From contig JNET01028822.1 of NCBI GenBank assembly GCA_000697455.1, forward strand, positions 1 through 11,224: a stretch of 11,224 bases of DNA. The letters run 5' to 3'. The position numbers were made by a program, and so were the translations under genes. Below, piece after piece: positions 1 through 11,224 of this stretch (the first letter of the stretch is position 1; each line of letters opens with the position of its first letter). A model generated the notes under the pieces. That model did not search any database. It was given only the letters and a program-made list of their open reading frames with translations, and was not told the origin of the DNA. Origin of the DNA: Basidiobolus heterosporus B8920. Lineage: Eukaryota; Basidiobolomycota; Basidiobolomycetes; Basidiobolales; Basidiobolaceae.

Positions 1-649
1 TTCTTTGGAAGATGATTGGACTTATGATGGAGGAAGCACAGGACATAAAGTTTATTGAGAAGATGAATGTGTGAGTACTCATTGTGTGTCAGTCCCCATA
101 ATTACTACAGTCATTGTGCTCATTTTAGATATTTGATCTAATTTTCACTCTAATCCTTAATCTTGTTCTTGAAATGTTCATCTTATCCTATACTGAATCT
201 AGGATATCTAATTGTTTATCACAACTCTATATGATGCATATTTTCTTTACTGATTCCCCATGAAAAATTGAAAAGTTGTGTTCCTCCTTTTTTTGCTGAT
301 TTTTAGCTGGTATTCCACTAATAGCTTGTTAGTATTATACCCAAAATCTAAGATTCACATTTTCTGCTGGTATTTCAACCCATAAGGGTGTAATTCAGCT
401 GGTATCCTGATGGTGCTCCCATGGTTCATTTTTCATAGGGATTATGTTCATTGTTGCACATGAATATTTAGGGACAAAATGTATAGGATGAAAATACAAG
501 AAAGAGAGCTTTACTTTTGGTGAAAATAGTTTACATATTCTGAAGTTGACACTACTTTGGAGCTATTGATAAAAAGGTATGCTGATCTGGCCAAGTGCAC
601 CCACCTATTGAGAGCAATAGAACTGCATATATGGTGCTGCCTCTGTGTA

Positions 650-1230
650 AATAGCAACATAGTTGAATGGGGTTCCTAGCAAAATGGATGGACTTCAAGA
701 GACAGAAGGATAAGGCCCTTGAATGGTTTGACAAATTCCAAAGGGTCTGTCTGTAGGCAAGGATGGGATGACAGTGTGAAAGTAGATGAGCTATAAAACA
801 TAGCTCATATATCTAATTCTAAGAATACTTCAATGCTAAGCTAACCAATTTCAGCAATAATCATAAAATCAGGGTCTTTTTCCCCCTTGATAGAGTTTCC
901 AAAGTGTAGTCTCAGCCACAACATCATTATCACTTGGGGATCTCATCTATTTATATGCAAGACTTTTCTATTTCAATCACCAAAGTCAAGTATTCAAATC
1001 TAGATTTTAGGGATACAAGATTCTCCAGTATTTCACTTGGAGATAACATTACTGGATCACATGGATACTCTCTTCATAAGCCAAAACCAATTGGATTCAC
1101 TTCCAACATATTCATCATTTCCCAAACATAAAAGAAAGTGAACCACTATGAAATGTTCTATGGGTACTTGTGTGGGAAACCAGTAGATGCTCATGAGGAT
1201 GGAATGTTTGTTGGTAGGTCAGAATGATGA
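650..1230 (+). mobile_element. Possible trace of a decayed LTR retrotransposon (gag-like)
   Basis: A short single-frame stretch starting near 688 translates to residues such as KALEWFDKFQRV, which has the look of the Trp/Phe-rich helical part of retrotransposon Gag proteins. Further fragments up to about 1230 have a vaguely Gag/Pol-like flavour but no diagnostic motif. If real, this is an old, clearly broken copy with many breaks; no terminal repeats, primer-binding site, protease or reverse-transcriptase core were recognised. The resemblance is by eye only, and the stretch may simply be non-coding. Confidence 0.2.
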
Positions 1231-1242
1231 GTACTTTATTTT

Positions 1243-1269
1243 GTGAAACATGCGAAACATGCGAAACAG
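1243..1269. repeat. Three tandem copies of a 9-nt unit
   Basis: GTGAAACAT, GCGAAACAT and GCGAAACAG lie head to tail. The array sits about 200 bases beyond the EFR3 stop codon. It looks like simple replication slippage in non-coding DNA, and no function can be assigned. Confidence 0.7.
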
Positions 1270-1465
1270 TAATGGGAAGATAGTATTGGATTGTGGGATT
1301 GATGAAGTGGTTAATTTAACCAATGTTGGTTGGTTTCGTTTGGTAAATTTCATTGGATACGTGATGTTAAGCAAGGACTGTTGACCAGTGAGAGTGAGCT
1401 GGTTGAGTGAGTAGAGGTTTGGATTAGCACATGGATGTTGTGGCCCTAATGTGCATCGTTGGTAT

Positions 1466-4400
1466 TTACCTGTTGGAACTCTTGGCACTGACTTTACTCA
1501 GAATATCCGATACATTGGATCTCACACTTTTACTCTGATGGGAAGGGAAGGGTAGGGTAGGGTAGGGTAGGGCTAGGGTTAGGGTAAGGTAGAGGTTAGA
1601 AGAAAGCTTAGGGTGAACTTACTTTTTCAATGGTGCTACGTGATAACGACTGCATATCAGAAGAATCGGTATCAACTTCGCTAAAATCACTGATCGTTTC
1701 TAAATCAACTGGTCAGTATCCAAGAATCAAGAACTGTGAGCCAAGAATTCTTTGGATTATACGTACTTAGTGCATCTCTTAAGGTCTCAAACTTCACCGG
1801 TTTGGTCTCCCCTGAGGAATTCTAAATGCTGGTTAGATGGGAACCCATCGCAGGAATGAAACGTTTAACATTGATCGGTGTGATGATCTCTACATACCTC
1901 TTCTCTCCTCAGTGCCGGTTGGGCGATTTTGGGTTTCAGCCCATCAATGATTCGGGAGGTACGAATCCTTCCTTTTGTGTTTTGAAAGTCGTATCCATGC
2001 GTATCTGCCACGTAATCCATGGAAAGTCGTTTCTCTAAGTCCGTAAATTTCTCCCGTAATTCCGAATTCCAGCTCAATATATTCTTGATATTCTCTAGGG
2101 ATATGGGAACGGATATGGGAACCTGGGATGATGGTGGTGGTGGTGGTGGTGTAGCTATTTGACTGGAATGAAATTAGTGGGAATTTCATGGATAGTATGA
2201 GGACGTAAAGGCCATTTCAAATACAGAGATTTTACCCAAACTCGGTCTCTTCTAACTTGTCTAAATTGGTGATCTCAAGGTCGGGCCACCATTGGTCATA
2301 TGACTTTCTAGTGTTGATGATCTATAGGCAACGGGACTTGGGGTTAGAATGCGAATGGATTAGGGATGCTCTGTTGTGTGATGAGTACCTCTTCGATATA
2401 AGTAGCTAACTGTGGGATGTTCAGAACCTCACTTGCATATAAAAAGTATGAAGCAATTACTTGGTCTAACGCTTGCTTCGATAGTTCTTCCTCCGGTGGA
2501 GTGTGTTCGTTTAAGGCCTAAATGAATCTTAGAACACGGCGGGTACGTTCAGGTAACTAGGGCCTACCTGTAGCTTGAATAGCATCGGGATAGCACGTAC
2601 AAACTCCTCGTGTCCGAACTTTCGAACCATGGTTTTGAGGATGAGCAGTATCAGTGCGTAGTCTAGAGGAAGAGTGAAGTTGGACGTAGCGTAATCGAAT
2701 ATCACTTCATGGATGGAGGTTCGAAATTCAGTCCCAGGGTCGTTGGCTCGATAGATCAACTACAGACCCAGAAGAATTGAGTATTGACGAGCGATTCGTC
2801 GATGGAATTGAAAGTGACTTACTCTTCCTTTGGATGAGAGTTTTCGGGATGTGATGTTCCTAGAAATTGGGATGGTTGAGCATTCGCTTATCCCGGATGG
2901 TTATGATGATCATTGATAATGCACTCAATGACGATGCACCTACCAGTTCTCGACATCACTCTCCAAATAACTCAGAAAGAATAGTCCGTAGCTCTTGCGT
3001 ACATCTGAATTGAGCTAACATGAGATACAGAAGAAGGTGAGCACAAAGAAGCGGCTCCTTACCAGGATTCTCGTCCATGAACAATGAGAGGGTAGGTGAG
3101 ATGATCCGGAAGGGAATTCCAGTTTTGCAAACCATCCCTTGTTCCTGAGTGTGTCTATCATTTTTGGATACTACCGACATACAGTTCAGCAGAGCCACAC
3201 GTAAAGTGGCGATCGAGAGCCCGTCAACACTTTCCTCTCGAGATCCAAGACGCAATTTGTTCACAATAAAACTCAAGATGTCATTTATCTGATCTGGATA
3301 GTACACATGCGTTGCAAGGCCCCCTATTCATAAGTACCAGCTGGATGAATACCGTACATACTACCTAAGGGTGAATAAATACACTGCCTTACCTACTGCC
3401 TCCAGTAGACTAGTGCGAAACTCTTGGGTTCCTTCAGAGGTGGCGTTGAACGACTTGATGAAGTGATTTATCAAGGCATTCAGTATCTCGAGCACCGAGA
3501 TGCCCACCGTAATTGTACGGTTGGTCAAAACCGATGCAAGCATCGAAGCTAGCATGATCATCTTTTGGCCCGGCTCATCGCCAGCACACGAATTCAGCCT
3601 TCTTAGAATCTCATTGATGACGATATGACGATAGGATGACTAATCAGGGTTAATGTCAGTAGATATCCCTTTCTGTTGATACATGTAGGCCTAAATGTCA
3701 GTACCAACCTCCATTTCAGTGATCAGTAAGTGGACCAGACTGATATCATAACACTCACGATGCCACATATTGAAATCATCTAAAAATCTTAGAAGAGTGG
3801 TACAAGTTAGGCCGTTGTTGTTGGCTTTGTTGCTAGCACTGTGTATGATTACTTGAAGGCTAGTTCGGTGACAATATTCAGGTTGGCCGCACCACAGCTT
3901 TGAATCAGGCTTTTGATGTGCTTCAAAGCAATCAAATTAAGAGATTCTACCGTAACCGTGCATAGGTCAACCTCTCCTTCTGTATCCGTGGTGTTATCAT
4001 TACTTTGACTCGATGGTTAATAGGTACACCAATGGTAACTCTGAAATTATGTAAGACTTACTTGCAGGGCCCCTCTGCCCTCAACTGCTTGACATTTACC
4101 AGCAGGGACGGCACGATGCAGTCGAAATAATCTCTTGCGTGAGTTGTTCTGATCAATTCACTAGACATCAGCGGGCCAATAGCTTTCAAACCCAGCAACT
4201 TCATTCTAAAGATGGAGAAATTTAGGAGGACTTATCGACTCTCTATTTGAGCAGGGCTTACTTGAGCACGTTCTCCTGGGTCTCGGCATCGCTAGCATCA
4301 CAGAAACTACAAAATCTAATGATAAGGGAATCTAACAGTAGCGTGAGCTCTTTATCAACCCCTAGAGCTGAGCCATCATAAAATGTACAGAACTCCCCAA

Positions 4401-4905
4401 ACTAGGGCCCTAACGTTAACCACTATGATAATAAAGATAAGGCTATGAAGAGTATGATACCGTGTGACAAGCCTCCCACATAATCTCATGATCTCCAGAG
4501 TCAAGAACTAGTGAAATAGACCTGAGGGTGCCTTTGGCGAATAAGTTGATATCTTTTGTACAGGTGGTCAACAAAGAGTTCATTATGGCCAAGGTAACTT
4601 TGATATCACTATAACAGGAGGGAGAGAATGGTCAAGATAAAACATCGTTAGTGCTTGGTTTTAGAGTTCATTAAGTCGTTTGATAGCTATTCTATTGAAA
4701 CTACTCACAGTTTACGTTTCCTGTAAGTATCGTTGACCATCCGCTTTTCCAAATAGGTGGCTACTTTCAAGAGTTTAGCTGGTCTAGAAGAGGCGTAGAA
4801 AAGTAGATATGAGGTTTCGCTGGACTTTGGTGCATTTTCCCCTACGATGGTGGGATAGCAATTCTCAATCAATTTCGCATGCTTAGAATATAATAAAGAA
4901 GACAT
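1466..4905 (-). CDS. EFR3: EFR3-family plasma-membrane scaffold for PI4-kinase, 17 exons
   Basis: Known role: Efr3 is a HEAT/ARM-repeat rod at the inner plasma membrane that recruits Ypp1/TTC7 and the PI4-kinase Stt4, which makes PI4P. Family marks seen: YASSRPAKL (residues 37-45), a basic YRKRK patch (61-65), GGLATHVYYPDQ (369-380), ENPDVRKSYG (about 453-462) and AIPMLFKLQ (544-552). The C-terminal part is low-complexity, with polyproline (629-634) and an acidic Ser-rich tail. Exons (high to low): 4905-4709, 4608-4461, 4401-4262, 4205-4062, 4002-3853, 3787-3709, 3639-3393, 3323-3063, 3004-2944, 2859-2823, 2759-2568, 2517-2389, 2321-2236, 2162-1898, 1821-1767, 1708-1623, 1534-1466. The total is 781 codons, close to my recollection of yeast Efr3. 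An in-frame TGA lies just upstream of the chosen ATG. The N-terminus lacks the multi-Cys palmitoylation cluster of animal EFR3, so basic-patch membrane binding as in yeast is likelier. Weakest joins: donors GTATCA (4460) and GTTGGT (3708), and the last exon. Confidence 0.88.
1535..1622 (-). other. Last EFR3 intron, built on a telomere-like pyrimidine tract
   Basis: The donor GTAAGT at 1622 follows ...GAA AAA, and the acceptor CATCAG ends at 1535. Between them the transcribed strand is almost wholly C/T/A, made of CCCTAC and CCCTAA units. CTTCTAACC and CCCTAACCC both fit a branch site. Splicing in phase 0 adds a 22-residue Ser/Lys-rich tail; without splicing the frame stops at TAA four codons past the donor (GTA AGT TCA CCC TAA). 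The tail is not conserved enough for me to confirm it. Confidence 0.6.
1540..1590 (+). repeat. Interstitial telomere-like repeat
   Basis: On the plus strand the tract reads two GGGAA units, four GGGTA units (1550-1569), then GGGCTA, GGGTTA and GGGTAA, grading into GGTAGAGG. One unit is the canonical TTAGGG phase used by most fungi, and the others are one-base variants. The consecutive G-triplets could fold as a G-quadruplex on the strand that is template for EFR3. It lies wholly inside the inferred last EFR3 intron. Confidence 0.85.
2099..2122. repeat. Perfect 12-nt tandem duplication in EFR3 exon 14
   Basis: GGATATGGGAAC occurs twice in succession. On the coding strand this duplicates the tetrapeptide VPIS (VPISVPIS) in the low-complexity C-terminal part. 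As 12 nt is a multiple of three, the frame is kept. It looks like recent slippage in a loosely constrained segment. Confidence 0.85.
2132..2151. repeat. TGG/CCA trinucleotide microsatellite encoding polyproline
   Basis: An uninterrupted TGG run on the plus strand reads CCA codons on the EFR3 strand and encodes six consecutive prolines (residues 629-634) just after the exon 13/14 junction. Polyproline could bind SH3/WW/profilin-type partners, or be merely a slippage product in a disordered linker; the sequence does not decide. Confidence 0.85.
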
Positions 4906-5719
4906 ATGAGAAATACACCAAGGTCAACGTAGATTAAGAGCGGCTCTATTTCAAGGAAAGGTATTGAATGAAAGTAAAACAGAGTAAAGAAAGGGGAGAA
5001 GAAAGCACCAAGATAGGTGCATTGATTCTCTCAAATACACAAGTGATGGGCTTGATGTAACTATCCAAATCCTGTCCAGATCTCATTGAAATATCAACCA
5101 GATACATTTAAGAAAATCGGTAATAGTTGGTAACAGTTGGAGGGTAACAGGATTCACTAATTCGATTATTCCTTAATTGGGTCAACTTCCTCCATCCAAA
5201 AAATCCAATTGATTGTCAGACCATGCAATATAATCTATGTGCATTCGATTTATCTCTAACTGATCATTCACATAGGGTGAGTAAGTGAGTGAGGGAGTGA
5301 GGGAGTGAAGGAGCGAGTGAACAGGACAATGCTTGATAGGGTTATGCATACAATTTCCGTACACAGCGAATTTACCTCTCATTGGTTCAAGGTAGGACAG
5401 ACTAGTTAAGGTGACAATATCCAATCCTATCCAAATTCCCATCCAGAATACTCTGCTCCGAAACCAACAAGAATTCCAGTGTTACTTAAAGGTGGATTTC
5501 AATTTGTGAAAATCCAGATGTTACATGAACTGAATAAATTACCAAGGAATGGATCAACTAAATTCAATGAAATTTCTAAGATAGGAACGAGTCAGACTTT
5601 GAAAAATTGAAAAAGTTGAAAATTCTGTTAAATGGGAAATCATGTGATCTACGGAGTGGAGAACACTTACTTTCTTCATTCGAAGGTTGTTATACAAGCG
5701 AGCGTATGTATAGTTATTA
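4906..5719. promoter_or_regulatory. Divergent intergenic promoter region between EFR3 and IRE1
   Basis: This 814-base spacer separates the two head-to-head start codons and must contain both promoters and 5' UTRs. No coding region was recognised; the open minus-strand frame at 5182-5442 has no recognisable product and covers a microsatellite. A weak TATA-like TATGTATAG lies at 5705-5713, directly before the first IRE1 ATG. I see no clear stress-response motif. Confidence 0.6.
5276..5321. repeat. Degenerate GAGTGAGG microsatellite in the promoter spacer
   Basis: A purine-rich run on the plus strand is made of imperfect GAGTGAGG/GAGTAAGT units, repeated about five times with single-base changes. 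It contains several GTGAGT and GTAAGT strings that mimic splice donors on the plus strand. There is no known function; length polymorphism between strains would be expected. Confidence 0.75.
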
Positions 5720-9338
<3,619 letters not shown>

Positions 9339-10090
9339 TATACCAAGCATAGCACAATCGGATGTTGAGTGATCGCTTCATGTATTGCAAGCCCATTGCC
9401 CTGAGTTGTATTTGTATCAATAAGTTAATGCCACACCAATAATCCTTTTCCTACTTTGTATTCCCCTTTTTTATTCCTTAACTTCTCCTTCCTCACATCG
9501 TTGTTGTTGGGTAATTCTTGCCTTCATCCAACTAACTTACCCGCCACTACATACTCTGACCGCCGTTCGCTTCTTTTGGAGATTCTTGAGTTTCTTCTAA
9601 ATAAATCGGAGATTCTTCGTTTCAAACCGATCAATGGATAGGATCTAGCCCCTTAGTTGACGACAACTTCATCTCTTTGTTGGTACAGGGAAGTCATATC
9701 GAAGATAGGATCTGCATTAAAATAGGATGAATACATGCACACATATATATGTATCCAAATATGCGTACCAAATATTATTCCAAATATTGGCTGTAACTAT
9801 GCAAACTGCAACCCTTGCATTCGATTCCTTGGGGATTCGAGAACGAGGAAATCAACAAAGACCGCCAATGGTTGAAGGGAACAGGAATTGGTTGGTAATG
9901 GAGGGTGAATGGTGGAAATTACTTGCTTGAGGTTTCTTATATCTTTAGGTGTATGGCCAGTTTGTAACGGCATTTCCCTCCCCTACTTGGCTTCTTTTTG
10001 CAAGATCAGTGAATTGTACGGAATGATTCCTATTTGTATCTATTAATTGTATCTAGTAATTTTGTATTATCTGCCTTTGCTTCGTCTTCA
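9339..10090. promoter_or_regulatory. Spacer: IRE1 3' end and chitin synthase promoter
   Basis: No gene was recognised in these 752 bases. AATAAG near 9418 could act as a weak poly(A) positioning signal for IRE1. A pyrimidine-rich stretch at about 9458-9500 and AT-rich sequence around 9741-9790, including the perfect palindrome ACATATATATGT (9741-9752) and two copies of CCAAATATT, resemble fungal promoter elements for the downstream gene. The open frames at 9456-9641 and 9727-9930 have no recognisable product. Confidence 0.5.
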
Positions 10091-11224
10091 ATGGCTTCCT
10101 CAGAAAAGTCTCGTAAAAGGAGCAGTCTCAGCTCAAAGCCTTCCGGTAGCCTCGATTCTTGATCAAATACCTATGTCTATATCTCAATCTTATCATTCAT
10201 AGAACTCGCCCACATACCTATCGAAGGTCGTTCAAATGTTGATCCCTCGATTACGGGTTCTAACTTTAAACAAAGTAGCGTCTCTTTATGTGAATTCACT
10301 TCAGGATTAAACAGCAATGTTAATATACATTATATATGTATAGGTGATGGTGACTTGATTGAGCCAAATGTGATCAAATTTGAAGAAAATCAATACTATC
10401 TTCAACGTTTCAACCATGATGGCTTGTCCAATCTCGATTCTATCGTGGAATCCACCGAATCTCTTTCCAAGCTTCACTCTCCTACAAAACTTGAACGTAG
10501 ATATCCTACACGTATTAATGATACCTCAGTCGATCCAACCAACTCTTCGCGAAGTCATCGGCCAAACGAAAGAAATAACCTTACTGATTCAAGAAAATGT
10601 AAAAATAGACTTGGACTCTCTTCACCTAGACAATACTCCAGTCTACCGTCCATATGGACATTATTTACCCATTGTGCTACTTTTTATGCTCCAACCCTGA
10701 TATTATCTTGTTGTGGTGAGATGAGCGGAGGGTTACTGTATTTTTGTGATATTGGATTGTTTACTCATTCGTTTTTACTCTGACCAGGTTTGAAAACTCC
10801 CGAGATTCGCCACGCTTGGCGGGAGAAGATGGCGCTATGTACAATCATTTTTATTCTATGCCTCGCCGTAGGCTTCTTGACTTTTGGATTTCAACAAGTT
10901 CTCTGCGGCTTCTCCAACAGCACCAATCGTGTCAAACAGGGGTCCTTAAACTCTGAGGATGTAATCGTTCACGGCAAAGTATATCAATTAAGTGGATACA
11001 TACATCCAGGAAATAGCAGTGCCCTTCCAGCAAATGGCGATTTGGTTACTTCTGCCGGAGGTCGGGACCTTTCATTTATGTTTCAAAATGTCGCAGGAAA
11101 TTGCAGAGGTGTTTTGCAAGCAGATTCTGGGATCACAGATGCTAATGGAAATCTGATAAATTATTACCCGTGCGTAATGCGAAACGCAAGTACTCCCGTG
11201 GATCTTCAGAATAATCTCGAAAAG
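10091..11224 (+). CDS. Chitin synthase, division 2 (class IV-like), N-terminal part
   Basis: Chitin synthases are membrane glycosyltransferases that polymerise GlcNAc from UDP-GlcNAc into wall chitin. Only the N-terminal region is here; the catalytic core lies beyond the window. Inferred exons: 10091-10145, 10203-10715 and 10788 to the window end, about 335 codons, still open. Residues 1-165 are Ser/Thr/Asn-rich and look disordered. Membrane segments follow at about 168-186 and 204-222, with the diagnostic linker HAWREKMALC (198-207) between them and GFLTFGFQQVLCG after. Next comes VHGKVYQLSGYIHP (about 250-263), the extracytoplasmic cytochrome-b5-like region, and GGRDLSFMF. No myosin motor precedes this, so class IV (Chs3-like) is likelier than class V/VII. 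The first exon (MASSEKSRKR...) is inferred because the downstream frame has no Met before 10355; without it translation would start there. A possible extra intron at 10253-10306 is discussed in the findings. Confidence 0.85.

Larger units (their letters stand above)
1..1465. other. Gene-poor flank downstream of EFR3
   Basis: No conserved coding region was recognised on either strand across this stretch. It is AT-rich, the open frames are short, and their products resemble nothing I know. It holds a short three-copy motif GCTGGTAT at 306-313, 366-373 and 398-405, a three-copy 9-nt repeat near 1243, and a possible decayed retrotransposon trace near 650-1200 (listed separately). The last roughly 150 bases must include the 3' UTR of the minus-strand EFR3 gene. 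A GTGAGT donor-like site at 71-76, followed by an acceptor-like CAG near 110, could mark the tail of a gene entering from the left, but the peptide either side is not recognisable. Confidence 0.5.

Noticed and set aside
1-140. Possible last exons of a gene entering from the left (donor-like GTGAGT at 71, acceptor-like CAG at 110)
   Set aside because: The flanking frames are very short and the peptides match no family I recognise; splice-like strings this short are common by chance.
934-1131. 65-codon plus-strand open frame
   Set aside because: Short, with biased AT-rich composition and no recognisable motif or splice context.
1355-1450. 5S rRNA-like string (GTGATGTTAAGCAAGG...)
   Set aside because: Only about ten bases resemble the 5S GAAGTTAAGCA segment; the rest of the gene, including the remaining internal control elements, is absent.
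1219-1488. 89-codon minus-strand open frame
   Set aside because: It overlaps the EFR3 terminal exon in another frame and has no recognisable product; most likely the EFR3 3' region.
4042-4061. A 21-nt GTAAGT...TTTCAG intron in EFR3 ending near 4041
   Set aside because: Too short to splice; the acceptor ending at 4003 gives a 59-nt intron with an ATTAAC branch site and keeps the frame.
5182-5442. 86-codon minus-strand open frame in the promoter spacer
   Set aside because: Its middle is the translated GAGTGAGG microsatellite, and the rest has no family features.
9815-9850. tRNA B-box-like GGGATTCGAGAAC
   Set aside because: The flanking bases do not pair into a T-arm and there is no A-box or acceptor stem at the right distance.
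9456-9930. Two small plus-strand open frames between IRE1 and chitin synthase
   Set aside because: They have low-complexity or hydrophobic products without motifs, and lie in sequence that looks like UTR and promoter.

Overview
The window looks like nuclear DNA of a filamentous fungus. It holds three protein genes of conserved fungal families, all cut by many small introns (about 50-100 nt, mostly GTAAGT-like donors, CTAAC/CTAAT-like branch sites, CAG/TAG acceptors). The density (16 introns in the first gene, 8 in the second) argues against budding yeasts and fits Basidiomycota or an early-diverging lineage. I cannot place the genus. All exon joins were made by hand from splice signals, reading-frame phase and recalled family motifs, so individual junctions are inferences, although every exon closes in phase.

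Layout. 1-1465: no convincing gene; AT-rich sequence with short repeats and perhaps a decayed retrotransposon trace. 1466-4905 (minus): EFR3-like plasma-membrane protein, 17 exons, 781 codons. 4906-5719: divergent promoter region with a GAGTGAGG-type microsatellite. 5720-9338 (plus): IRE1, the unfolded-protein-response sensor, with luminal beta-propeller-like domain, membrane segment, kinase and KEN RNase, 9 exons, 1044 codons from the first ATG. 9339-10090: spacer holding the IRE1 3' end and the promoter of the next gene. 10091-11224 (plus, runs off the window): N-terminal part of a division-2 (class IV-like) chitin synthase.

Functionally these are housekeeping or stress-related cell-surface and secretory genes: EFR3 anchors PI4-kinase at the plasma membrane, IRE1 monitors ER folding, and chitin synthase builds the wall. 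They are not an operon or cluster, and I see no evidence of a joint pathway beyond EFR3 and IRE1 being divergently arranged. I did not find a new defence or mobile system. The most interesting points are structural: a telomere-like repeat that forms the pyrimidine tract of an EFR3 intron, unusual GTTNGT splice donors, an undecided IRE1 start that determines its signal peptide, and possible alternative splicing at the EFR3 C-terminus and in the chitin synthase N-terminus.
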